Virus record (IMG/VR): IMGVR_UViG_3300009504_000018
Location: 1 to 33,972 of that record
Length of the DNA stretch: 33,972 nucleotides
Reading direction: 5' to 3' (one strand)
DNA from: a virus
Shown here: one piece after another, positions 7,407 to 13,600 of the stretch
How the letters are laid out: the number at the start of each line of letters is the position of its first letter
How positions within the stretch are numbered: the stretch's first letter is position 1
Position numbers and translations under genes: made by a program
The notes under the pieces: model-generated
The model's database searches: none
What the model was told of the DNA's origin: nothing
The model's input: only the letters and a program-made list of their open reading frames with translations

Positions 7407-7427
7407 CGTCAGTTAATTAGACTGACG
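7407..7427 (+). promoter_or_regulatory. Palindromic operator or 5' hairpin at the transcription start
   Basis: CGTCAGT and ACTGACG form perfect 7-bp arms around TAATTAG, placed exactly where RNA from the promoter at 7372 should begin. A dimeric repressor bound here would block initiation. The same bases could instead form a protective 5' hairpin in the mRNA. Confidence 0.65.
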
Positions 7428-7451
7428 TTGGTCAAGCAAGAGGGCTGAAAG

Positions 7452-7844
7452 ATGAGAATCGCACACGATTACACCCACAACAGTTCAGAGATTATCGAAG
7501 TCGGCGCCGTTCTGGTTTTGAACAAGGCCGAGCGTCAGCAGTTCGCCAAGCGGGTTGAGGGCTGGTGTGGGGGAGAGACTGTTTACGTTTCTCTGCCATT
7601 TTCAGGAATGGTGGAAAGCGACCGGGCTACTTTCATGCAGACGGGGCAGGTCGAGCTGCATTACTGGACTGAGAAAGATGGTTCGTACTTAGACGATGAA
7701 AGTGAATTGCGGATGCTTGAATCCATGTTGGCCGACGACATGAATGGGGTGCGCCGGTTGGCTAAGGTGCGCGACCGCCGCCAGCCCTCGAAGCCTTCTT
7801 GGTTACGGGCTGATTTTTGGGATCGGGTTTTATTGGCAAGTTGA
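7452..7844 (+). CDS. Unknown protein, 130 residues
   Basis: This is the first gene behind the strong promoter at 7372, with a leader of about 44 bases and a GAGGG ribosome site about 10 bases before the ATG. The sequence (MRIAHDYTHNSSEIIEVGAV...) looks soluble and acidic in the middle, with a basic stretch KVRDRRQPSKPSWLRADFW near the end. I recognise no family. Its lead position behind a strong, operator-controlled promoter suggests an early-expressed accessory function, such as host takeover or anti-defence, but this is inference. Confidence 0.75.
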   Translation: MRIAHDYTHNSSEIIEVGAVLVLNKAERQQFAKRVEGWCGGETVYVSLPFSGMVESDRATFMQTGQVELHYWTEKDGSYLDDESELRMLESMLADDMNGVRRLAKVRDRRQPSKPSWLRADFWDRVLLAS

Positions 7845-7846
7845 AA

Positions 7847-7879
7847 CAGGCGTAGCAGAGGCCGTTATTGGCCTGCCTG
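7847..7879 (+). other. Intergenic hairpin
   Basis: Two nested stems, CAGGC/GCCTG outside and AGGCC/GGCCT inside with a GTTATT loop, lie between the stop at 7844 and the ribosome site of the next gene. There is no T-run, so it is more likely to tune mRNA stability or translation than to terminate. Confidence 0.4.
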
Positions 7880-7898
7880 GAATTATATGGAGGTTGAC

Positions 7899-8054
7899 AT
7901 GTCTGTATTGGAAGCAATGTCGTTAGTGCGGAAAAGATTTGGTTTGAAGATGGTTGGCGTTCACGTCAGCCAGCGCGCCAAGCGCCGGCCGTCTGGCGCG
8001 GTGATTGGCGTCATAGTGGGCGATGTTGCCTACTACCTGGTGAAGGGGGAGTGA
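7899..8054 (+). CDS. Small basic protein, 51 residues
   Basis: A GGAGG ribosome site lies about 6 bases before the ATG. The stop overlaps the next start as TGATG. The product (MSVLEAMSLVRKRFGLKMVG...) is basic in the middle (SQRAKRRPSG) and ends in a weakly hydrophobic AVIGVIVGDVAYYLVKGE. The motif and ribosome site make it a good short gene; I cannot name a function. Confidence 0.72.
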   Translation: MSVLEAMSLVRKRFGLKMVGVHVSQRAKRRPSGAVIGVIVGDVAYYLVKGE

Positions 8055-8284
8055 TGAAAAAGCAGATTAAAGAATTGCGTAAAGGCGACCGTTTCCACCA
8101 TCCGCGTCAGGAAGACCTGCCCGGCGTGGTCTGCACGGTTGAGGATACGGATTACGACGATATTCAGATTTCGCGCAGCGATATGCGCGCCCCATACATC
8201 GAGCATTGGCGCAAGCATGGACAGTATGCGCAGGCTTGCCCAGAGAAATGGGTTGATCTGGTTGAGAATCTGGTTGAGAATTAG
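8054..8284 (+). CDS. Small unknown protein, 76 residues
   Basis: The ATG at 8054 overlaps the TGA of the previous gene; an in-frame GTG sits one codon upstream. The sequence (MKKQIKELRKGDRFHHPRQE...) looks like a small beta-rich protein: the KGDRFHHP start followed by PGVVCTVEDTDYDDIQI resembles short SH3-like folds. It ends with a direct repeat, LVENLVEN. No family is recognised. Confidence 0.7.
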   Translation: MKKQIKELRKGDRFHHPRQEDLPGVVCTVEDTDYDDIQISRSDMRAPYIEHWRKHGQYAQACPEKWVDLVENLVEN

Positions 8285-8298
8285 AGAGGATTGGAAAA

Positions 8299-8694
8299 AT
8301 GAACCTAAAAATTGACAAAGACATTATGGCTAAGGTCGTATCCAAATCAGTAGCTGCGGGGGTTTTTCTTCCCCATAACCAGCCGCCGACACTGCGGGAG
8401 CTGGCTCAGGACTTTGATTCCTGGCCTTTTAGCCATGACCATTGCCCCGTTTGCGACGCATTGCGCGAAGATCAGCCAAATTCCCGCGCAAACGAAATAT
8501 CGCCTGAGCAGCAGTTGCGGAATGTGGCCGGGGCGCTGCTAGACCATACGGAAATTGAGAGCGAAAGTAACGGCCAGGGATATGCGGCTACTATGGATGT
8601 CATCGCCCTAACCGGCCGTCAGTTGGCCGAGATGGTGATTGCTTATTTGAACGGCGATTTAAGCCCAATTGACGCGGGCGATCTGCCATTTTAA
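8299..8694 (+). CDS. Unknown protein with CPVC motif, 131 residues
   Basis: AGAGAGGA precedes the ATG at a normal distance. The sequence contains a DSWPFSHDHCPVCDALRED segment, with a CxxC flanked by His and Asp, and a helical C-terminus (ALTGRQLAEMVIAYLNGD). The CxxC with nearby histidines could bind zinc. I do not recognise the family. Confidence 0.7.
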   Translation: MNLKIDKDIMAKVVSKSVAAGVFLPHNQPPTLRELAQDFDSWPFSHDHCPVCDALREDQPNSRANEISPEQQLRNVAGALLDHTEIESESNGQGYAATMDVIALTGRQLAEMVIAYLNGDLSPIDAGDLPF

Positions 8695-8747
8695 TTGATA
8701 GACTTTGCCGAGACTGACAAACGGTGGAGAAGGAGGATATGGAGAAT

Positions 8748-9092
8748 ATGGCGACAATTTATAAGGGGCAAGGGGTGGCGGTAGAGAGTGAACCGGTTTA
8801 TCGGGTTTACCGCTATGCACCTGACGGCCAGCGGCATCTTGTAGGCAGCAGCGAGGATGCTGAGATAGCGACGGCCTGGGCTAAGAGTTTGGAAGAGGGG
8901 GGGGAGATGCCCAGCGACTTGCTAACTCAAACAGAGGCGGCAAAGTTGACGGGCATCAGCCTAAAAGCGGTTAATTCGGCCGTGCGCGACGGCCGTTTGA
9001 CCGGCTACCCCAATTACGCGGCCACAAATCCGCGCAAGGGTCGGACTTTAGTTAGTCGCGCTGAGGTTATGGAGGTTTGGCATGTTTCCTAA
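8748..9092 (+). CDS. MerR/excisionase-type helix-turn-helix protein
   Basis: The C-terminal half (LTQTEAAKLTGISLKAVNSA, then VRDGRLTGYP and RTLVSRAEVMEVW) is a winged helix-turn-helix of the kind in excisionases and MerR-like DNA-binding proteins. The N-terminal half (YRVYRYAPDGQRHLVGSSED...) looks like a small beta domain. Starts are possible at 8724 (GTG), 8739 and 8748 (both ATG); AAGGAGG at 8730-8736 gives the best distance for 8748. It overlaps the next gene by 11 bases. It may regulate the adjacent control island or act in recombination, but no integrase is visible here. Confidence 0.75.
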   Translation: MATIYKGQGVAVESEPVYRVYRYAPDGQRHLVGSSEDAEIATAWAKSLEEGGEMPSDLLTQTEAAKLTGISLKAVNSAVRDGRLTGYPNYAATNPRKGRTLVSRAEVMEVWHVS

Positions 9093-9714
9093 ATTGATTA
9101 TCTTCGACGTAGACGACACGCTGACGCCGCGTTACCAGCCCATCATGTACCATTGGGCGCGGGACTTCTTCAGCGGCGTTGGGGCGGCAATGGGGGCCAA
9201 GTTCGCCCTGGCGAGCAACCAGGGCGGCGTGGGGATGCGCTATTGGATGGAGACGGCCAATTTTGGCCGGCCGCAAGATAGGCCAACGGCCGAAGAAGCG
9301 GAGAAGCGGCTGGAGCAGGTTGCTTTGGCTATTACGCAGTTAAGCGGCCGTGAGGTTCGCGTTTACGTTGCGTTCGCTTACCAGGCGAAGCGCACCGGCA
9401 AATGGTCGCCCATCCCGCCCGGCTTAGAGGACGATCCGCGCTGGTGGCCTGACTGGCGCAAGCCTAACCCTGGGATGATGCTGGCCGCGGCCGCCGATTG
9501 GGGCGTAGACCCTGCGCAATGTCTGGTTGTGGGGGATAACATTGGCGACGCGAATAACCTGGCGGCGCGGAAGGCGGGCATGGCCTTCATTGAGGCTGAT
9601 AAATTCTTTACGAATATCAAGGCGGCTTTGGACATTCGTGGACAGTTGACCGCTACTGTTCCTGTTCAAGAGGCTGCGGCGGCCCTCGTAGCGGCCTTGA
9701 AACGCAAGGGGTGA
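9082..9714 (+). CDS. HAD-superfamily phosphatase
   Basis: The 210-residue enzyme has all four HAD motifs: FDVDDTLTP (nucleophile D9, acid D11), LASNQGGVG (S45), WRKPNPGMM (K127) and VVGDNIGDANN (D152, D156). The layout, with SNQGGVG and KPNPGM, resembles the HAD class IIIA group that includes histidinol-phosphate and heptose-bisphosphate phosphatases and polynucleotide 3'-phosphatases. In a phage the 3'-phosphatase role in nucleic-acid repair is attractive, as is a nucleotide phosphatase role, but the substrate is not visible. GGAGG lies about 6 bases before the ATG. It is the last gene before the non-coding island. Confidence 0.87.
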   Translation: MFPKLIIFDVDDTLTPRYQPIMYHWARDFFSGVGAAMGAKFALASNQGGVGMRYWMETANFGRPQDRPTAEEAEKRLEQVALAITQLSGREVRVYVAFAYQAKRTGKWSPIPPGLEDDPRWWPDWRKPNPGMMLAAAADWGVDPAQCLVVGDNIGDANNLAARKAGMAFIEADKFFTNIKAALDIRGQLTATVPVQEAAAALVAALKRKG

Positions 9715-9729
9715 AGCGTCAGCGATAAG

Positions 9730-9799
9730 CAAAAGCCCCGTCGCCGCTATTCTGTATCCGACGTAGGAACGTTGGACTTCGCGGCTGACAGGGCTTTTG
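9730..9799 (+). terminator. Long stem, possible bidirectional terminator or structured RNA
   Basis: CAAAAGCCC and GGGCTTTTG close a stem continued by GTC/GAC and GCCGC/GCGGC with one C/A mismatch and a bulged U. The 33-base apex (9748-9780) contains a further CCGACG/CGTTGG hairpin. The A-tract on one side and T-tract on the other fit a terminator for the operon ending at 9714. The size and inner hairpin also allow a folded RNA. Confidence 0.6.
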
Positions 9800-9832
9800 G
9801 TCATTTTAGCATATTTTTTCCCATATACTTAC

Positions 9833-9857
9833 CGTACATATTATATAAATATGTACG
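9833..9857. promoter_or_regulatory. Perfect AT-rich inverted repeat, likely operator
   Basis: CGTACATATT and AATATGTACG are perfect 10-bp arms around ATATA. It lies about 40 bases before a strong terminator and inside AT-rich DNA unlike its surroundings. A dimeric regulator site, or an easily melted element of an origin, are the likely readings. Confidence 0.6.
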
Positions 9858-9894
9858 CCAAGTGTGAAGGAGTGCGAAAATTGCAACCCTTCAG

Positions 9895-9928
9895 CGCCCA
9901 GGTTTTGCACAACAAACCTGGGCGTTTT
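9895..9928 (+). terminator. Intrinsic terminator
   Basis: CGCCCAGGTTT and AAACCTGGGCG form a perfect 11-bp stem with loop TGCACAAC, followed by TTTT. Just upstream GAAGG...CCTTC (9867-9893) can form another hairpin, so a short RNA of roughly 70 bases could start near the inverted repeat at 9833 and end here. Confidence 0.78.
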
Positions 9929-9935
9929 ACCCCCA

Positions 9936-9987
9936 CCTTCTATAGGCGCTCCTTCTATACCCGATCCTTCTATGGGGTTCCTTCTAT
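9936..9987. repeat. Four direct repeats of CCTTCTAT (iteron-like)
   Basis: CCTTCTAT begins at 9936, 9951, 9966 and 9980, giving spacings of 15, 15 and 14 bases. Each copy is followed by A or G and G/C bases. The spacers differ. No CRISPR-like length or coding pattern applies. Short regular repeats in an intergenic island are typical of replication-initiator or regulator binding arrays. Confidence 0.6.
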
Positions 9988-10039
9988 GGGGGTCTTCGAC
10001 CGCGACGCGACCCGCGCCGCATTTTCCAGAGGTAGAAGC

Positions 10040-10085
10040 CCCATTTTCCCCCACTTTTGGCGCGTGGGGGTTTCGGGTAAATGGG
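10040..10085. other. Two-part GC-rich hairpin
   Basis: An outer stem CCCATTT/AAATGGG and an inner stem CCCCCAC/GTGGGGG enclose TTTTGGCGC, with an asymmetric internal loop. It lies just before the promoter at 10110. It may be an upstream terminator lacking a T-run or a structural part of the island. Confidence 0.45.
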
Positions 10086-10109
10086 TGTGTTGGCGGCGAC
10101 TGGAGCGGA

Positions 10110-10138
10110 TTGACTTACAAGGCGATCTGATTTACATT
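10110..10138 (+). promoter_or_regulatory. Sigma70-type promoter
   Basis: TTGACT (10110-10115) and TACATT (10133-10138) are spaced by 17 bp. The -35 matches 5 of 6 and the -10 matches 4 of 6 consensus bases. The adjoining operator repeats support a regulated promoter. Confidence 0.6.
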
Positions 10139-10174
10139 AGTAGCGGACGCTACTAGCAACCGCTACTAGCGGAC
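10138..10174. promoter_or_regulatory. Operator: inverted and direct repeats of CGCTACTA
   Basis: TAGTAGCG-GA-CGCTACTA is a perfect 8-bp-arm palindrome at 10138-10155. CGCTACTAGC occurs at 10148-10157 and again at 10161-10170, and the second copy is flanked by an AGCGG that completes another half-site. The cluster covers the -10 end and start of the promoter at 10110, the usual place for repressor sites. Confidence 0.62.
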
Positions 10175-10223
10175 AATAATTTGATTGGGTGTAGCAGCCC
10201 GCATATAGAATGGACGGTAAAGG

Positions 10224-10254
10224 TTGACAGTACAGCCCACCCCCACATTATTAT
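10224..10254 (+). promoter_or_regulatory. Probable promoter of the small-RNA units
   Basis: TTGACA at 10224-10229 is perfect. The -10 is less clear: CATTAT (10246-10251, spacer 16) or TATTAT (10249-10254, spacer 19). It lies directly upstream of the first hairpin-terminator unit. Confidence 0.5.
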
Positions 10255-10258
10255 TCGA

Positions 10259-10325
10259 TCCCGCTTGCGGGAATGTCGTTTTGCTGATCAATGGCGGTCG
10301 TGTGTTTGCGCACGGCCGTTTTTTT
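10259..10325 (+). ncRNA. Small-RNA-like unit A with intrinsic terminator
   Basis: The unit opens with the hairpin TCCCGC-TT-GCGGGA (10259-10272, which may fold with a CUUG tetraloop) and ends with the stem CGGTCGTGTG/CGCACGGCCG (loop TTTG) followed by seven T (10319-10325). A TTGACA promoter lies just upstream. The whole is about 67 bases. A 17-codon frame starts inside at 10291 but has no ribosome site. Confidence 0.55.
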
Positions 10326-10345
10326 GTTGGAAAATTACATCTGAT

Positions 10346-10420
10346 TCCCGCAAAAGTTCAGACAATTCCGCGGGAGAAAGGCTCTCAGCGGCGCAGGTCA
10401 ACCCGACATGCGCCGTTTTT
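10346..10420 (+). ncRNA. Small-RNA-like unit B with intrinsic terminator
   Basis: This unit repeats the plan of unit A: TCCCGC (10346-10351) pairs with GCGGGA (10370-10375), and a terminator stem CGGCGCA/TGCGCCG with inner GTC/GAC (10389-10415) is followed by TTTTT. The first-stem arms are identical to those of unit A, so the two RNAs could also pair with each other. No clear separate promoter is seen, so it may be made by read-through of unit A. Confidence 0.5.
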
Positions 10421-10596
10421 GCATTGATTCCACTTAGGGCGCAGCCTCCGCCAACGTCAGGCGGGTTCAAGGCTCACGGATGCCACCGGCAGGCGCAATT
10501 GTCGGCGTAATGGCGCCCGAATTAAATATGTTTGACTGACATCGCAGCCGTTACCTTACGTGAAGGTTTGTCGGAAGAAAGACGGCTCTAGTAATA

Positions 10597-11145
10597 ATGA
10601 GTAAGCTAGAACTTTACGGCCGTTATCTTTGGTCTCTTCTTCAGCACAAGTGGTTTGTCTTTCGCGCCGGCCGGATGGCTGGCGTTCCTCTATGGCGGTT
10701 GGTTGTGCATGATTGGCAAAAACTGTCCCCATGGGAGTTTGCTGGATACGCCCTCTATCCCAGGGGCGAGGCTGATATTGAGCCGGAAAAGGTTGTGGCT
10801 TACGCTTACGCCTGGCTGCACCATGAGAATACCGCCCCCCACCATTGGGGGTATTGGATACCGCGCAGCGGGCCGCTAGTGGGACGGCCGTTACCGATGC
10901 CCGAAACCTACGTGCGCGAGATGATCGCCGACTGGCACGGGGCCAGCCGGGCTTATGTAGGCACATGGGATATTACGGGCTGGCTCAGGGACAACGGCCC
11001 GCGAATGCAGCCATTTTTACACACTGAAACAATAGCAACCATTGAGCGGGTCATGTGGGAATTGGGTTATCGGCGGTACAACGCTTTAGGCCAGCCGATT
11101 TTACACACCAATGACGAGGGTTTGTTGTGGAATTTTGTTAGCTAA
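10597..11145 (+). CDS. DUF5662-like protein
   Basis: The 182-residue protein begins MSKLELYGRYLWSLLQHKWF and continues with GVPLWRLVVHDWQKLSPWEF, LHHENTAPHHWGYWI and EMIADWHGASRAY. The spaced histidines and aspartates (HD, HH, HH, DWH) match the DUF5662 phage family and look like a metal-binding helical fold, possibly related to HD hydrolases. That biochemical reading is inference. It stands alone between the control island and the terminase operon, with only a weak ribosome site. Confidence 0.72.
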   Translation: MSKLELYGRYLWSLLQHKWFVFRAGRMAGVPLWRLVVHDWQKLSPWEFAGYALYPRGEADIEPEKVVAYAYAWLHHENTAPHHWGYWIPRSGPLVGRPLPMPETYVREMIADWHGASRAYVGTWDITGWLRDNGPRMQPFLHTETIATIERVMWELGYRRYNALGQPILHTNDEGLLWNFVS

Positions 11146-11173
11146 ATCCCCCCACCCTGTTTTATTTGGGCAT

Positions 11174-11199
11174 AATGTCTATACATTCGTATAGACATT
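11174..11199. promoter_or_regulatory. Perfect 11-bp-arm inverted repeat before the terminase operon
   Basis: AATGTCTATAC and GTATAGACATT flank ATTC. A -10-like CATAAT (11171-11176) overlaps the left arm, with no good -35. A dimeric regulator site at the late-gene start, or an RNA hairpin in the late leader, are both possible. Confidence 0.62.
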
Positions 11200-11253
11200 G
11201 GGAATAAGGACAAAAAACAGGCTGAGAATGTTGAGGATTGTTGAGGTTTGAGT

Positions 11254-11904
11254 ATGGACGGCCGTGGTAAATTGGTTAAGGAATTAGAGGAACAGCGAGA
11301 AGCTGCCGCCCGCGAACGCGCAGAGCAGCAGGTCAGTTCTGTTTCCAATTTGTCGCCAAAAGAACGGATTTTCCTTATCGAGTTCTTGACGCATGGCAAT
11401 CGAACCCGCGCAGCGAAGGCCGCCGGGTACGCGCATCCTGATCGGGCTGGGAGTCGCCTGGCAAAGTCGGATAAGATCAGAAATGCGGTTGACGAATTTT
11501 TCCACCAGGAACAGATGGGAGCTGCGGAAGCCGTCCAACGTCTCAGCCAGCAAGCGCGGGCTGATTACGCTAACTATCTGATCTTCGATCCGATAAGTCA
11601 GGAAACCCGCATTGATATGGAGCGGCTGCTAAAGGACGGCAAAGGCCACCTCATCAAAAAGATTGGTTGGACGCGAACCGGCCAGGACTCGGCGGAGCAA
11701 GTCGTAGAGTTCTACGACGCCTTCCAGGCGTTGGTTTATGTCGGCCGTTACCACAACCTGTTCAACGAAAAGCCGAGTAACGTTCAGGTTACGCTTGACC
11801 TGACGCAGCTTGATTACACCAAACTGACCGACGAGCAGGTCGAAGCCCTGCAACGGGGAGACGATCCCGTTAAGGTTTTGCTTGGGGGGTATTTAGCCAA
11901 ATGA
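11254..11904 (+). CDS. terS: Terminase small subunit
   Basis: The 216-residue protein has an N-terminal coiled segment, then LSPKERIFLIEFLTHGNRTRAAKAAGYAHP and RLAKSDKIRNAVDEFF, the helix-turn-helix layout of Terminase_2-type small subunits that recognise packaging sites and form a ring. The C-terminal half (RADYANYLIFDPISQET..., EKPSNVQVTLDLTQLDY) follows family form. The ATG at 11254 has TTGAGG about 8 bases upstream. It overlaps the large subunit gene by ATGA. Confidence 0.88.
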   Translation: MDGRGKLVKELEEQREAAARERAEQQVSSVSNLSPKERIFLIEFLTHGNRTRAAKAAGYAHPDRAGSRLAKSDKIRNAVDEFFHQEQMGAAEAVQRLSQQARADYANYLIFDPISQETRIDMERLLKDGKGHLIKKIGWTRTGQDSAEQVVEFYDAFQALVYVGRYHNLFNEKPSNVQVTLDLTQLDYTKLTDEQVEALQRGDDPVKVLLGGYLAK

Positions 11905-13592
11905 TGCCGTCCCTTTCCCCCACCCTATCGCGCAACCAGCGTCTGCAAGTGCAGCAGAATGCGCGGGCTGAGTATTACCGTCGAATGCAGAAACGGCCGA
12001 AGCAACGGCCGTTGCGTGAATATCAGTATGACGCGGTGGGCTACATTGAGGATAAATTAGGCTGGACGCCCTGGGGCGGTACGGCCGAGCAGCCCGGCCA
12101 GGTGCAGATCATCGAGACTTATGAACTGGCCCTGCGCCAACTGCATGAGCGGGACGCCTGGGAGAAGGGGGAGCTAACGGCCGACCAGCTTCAATACTGG
12201 CAGCCGGGTCAGGTTATCAAAAACTGGATTCGCGTTCCGGCCGGACACACTGTGGGCAAGACCAAAATCGCTTCCGGCCTGGTGAATCATTTCTTCGACT
12301 CATTCCCACCCGCCATCATCTACACATTCGCCCCCACCTGGGAGCAGATTCATGATCTGCTCTGGAAGGAAATCAAGACAGACCGGCGCGGCAAGGGGCT
12401 GCCGGGGCGCATCCTGGATATGGAGTTGAAGGTAGACGATAACCATTTCGCTAAGGGGCGGGCTACCAACAACTCAGGCGGCTCCGGCACCGAGCGGGTG
12501 CAGGGTCAGCACGGCCGTTACTTGATGTTCGTATTGGACGAAGCGGAGGGTATTCCGGCGTTTGTCTGGAATGCGGTCAACAGTATGTCCAGCGGCGGTA
12601 TTGTCATTGTGCTGATGCTGGCGAATCCGCGCACCCGATCCAGTCGCTTCCACAAGGAACGCGAGTCGGATAATGTGGCCTCCTTTCAGCTTTCATGCTT
12701 GTGGCATCCTAATGTGCTGGAGGGCAAAGATATTGTGCCAGGCGGGGTAAGGCGGGATTGGGTGGATAAGATGATTGACAACGAGTGCGAAGTTGTCACC
12801 CAACATAATCCAGACAAATACACGTTTGAAGTCCCGTGGCGGCCGGGGATTTTTGAGCCGTCCCCCGAATTTATGTTTCGCGTGTTGGGGATTGCCCCCA
12901 GCGCATCGAGCGACCGGTCATTTGTCCCTTACGGCCGTTACCAGACGGCCGTGCAGTCGGAGGAGAAGGAAACAGAGAGCGACTTCGCCTCGATGGGGAT
13001 AGACGCGGCGCGGTTCGGCACCGACTACGGCACACTGTACATTCGTCATGGGGCGAATGCGTGGCGGGCGGGCAAGTTCTATCAGGCCCGCAAGGACGTT
13101 TACGTAGGGGCGGTGAAGCAGGAAGCGGTGAGGCTGGCTGAGGCCGGCGTGACGCGCCTGCACATCCGCGTAGACGGCACAGGCGGCTTCGGGGCGGGCG
13201 TTGTGGATGATCTGTTGGCTGATCAGGATATGCGCGACCTGTTTGAAGATTACCAGGTCGTCGAAGTCCACTTTGGCGAGTCGTCCAGCGGTAACGCCAT
13301 GTTGGGCGGCGAGTATCAATTAGCTGACGGCTATGACAACATTATTACCGAGATGTACGCCCATGCGGGCGAGATTATGAAGGGGTTGACTATTCTCAAA
13401 TCGCCCCCTGAGCTAGAAGATGATTTGTGCGACCGGCTCTATGGGCCGGTGAACCGCGAAGGGCGGACATTATTCAAATTGGAAGACAAAGAGAACTTTC
13501 GGAAACGGCACGGCCGTTCCCCCGATGATGGCGACGGCTTTGTATTGGCGGTCGCGCCGGAGTTCCTCTTTGGCTCTTGGGGTATGTGGTAA
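11901..13592 (+). CDS. terL: Terminase large subunit
   Basis: This is the packaging motor and nuclease. The ATPase half shows a Walker A variant PAGHTVGKT (residues 113-121) and Walker B YLMFVLDEAEG (207-217). The nuclease half shows ASMGIDAARFGTDYG (361-375, D366), RVDGTGGFGAGVVDDL (421-436, D423) and a C-terminal SPDDGDGFVLA that supplies the last acidic residues. It is full length at 563 residues. The Walker A with an extra residue pattern (AGHTVGK) is like other terminases of the group that read GRGVGKS-type loops. The start overlaps the small subunit stop. Confidence 0.95.
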   Translation: MMPSLSPTLSRNQRLQVQQNARAEYYRRMQKRPKQRPLREYQYDAVGYIEDKLGWTPWGGTAEQPGQVQIIETYELALRQLHERDAWEKGELTADQLQYWQPGQVIKNWIRVPAGHTVGKTKIASGLVNHFFDSFPPAIIYTFAPTWEQIHDLLWKEIKTDRRGKGLPGRILDMELKVDDNHFAKGRATNNSGGSGTERVQGQHGRYLMFVLDEAEGIPAFVWNAVNSMSSGGIVIVLMLANPRTRSSRFHKERESDNVASFQLSCLWHPNVLEGKDIVPGGVRRDWVDKMIDNECEVVTQHNPDKYTFEVPWRPGIFEPSPEFMFRVLGIAPSASSDRSFVPYGRYQTAVQSEEKETESDFASMGIDAARFGTDYGTLYIRHGANAWRAGKFYQARKDVYVGAVKQEAVRLAEAGVTRLHIRVDGTGGFGAGVVDDLLADQDMRDLFEDYQVVEVHFGESSSGNAMLGGEYQLADGYDNIITEMYAHAGEIMKGLTILKSPPELEDDLCDRLYGPVNREGRTLFKLEDKENFRKRHGRSPDDGDGFVLAVAPEFLFGSWGMW

Positions 13593-13600
13593 GAGGTGAT

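Larger units (their letters stand above)
9715..10596. other. Non-coding control island between early and late genes
   Basis: No convincing gene lies in these 882 bases. Open frames here lack ribosome sites and read through hairpins and repeats. The stretch contains, in order, a long stem, an AT-rich inverted repeat, a terminator, four direct repeats, a GC-rich hairpin, an operator-covered promoter, a second promoter and two small-RNA-like units with terminators. From 10421 to the next gene only weak hairpins are seen (for example CCGCC/GGCGG at 10448-10464). The mixture fits a control region, a replication origin, or both. Confidence 0.6.

Noticed and set aside
9936-9987. CRISPR array
   Set aside because: Repeats of 8 bases with 6-7-base spacers are far too short and no cas gene is present.
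9797-10156. Open frames on both strands over the CCTTCTAT repeats (repeated FY or IEG codons)
   Set aside because: They lack ribosome sites and exist only because the 15-base repeats keep frame. They also run through the terminator stem at 9895.
10291-10344. 17-codon peptide inside small-RNA unit A
   Set aside because: No ribosome site, and its codons form the terminator stem and T-run.
10181-10510. Open frame of 109 codons on the + strand
   Set aside because: It reads through two terminators and both small-RNA-like units, with no ribosome site and atypical composition.
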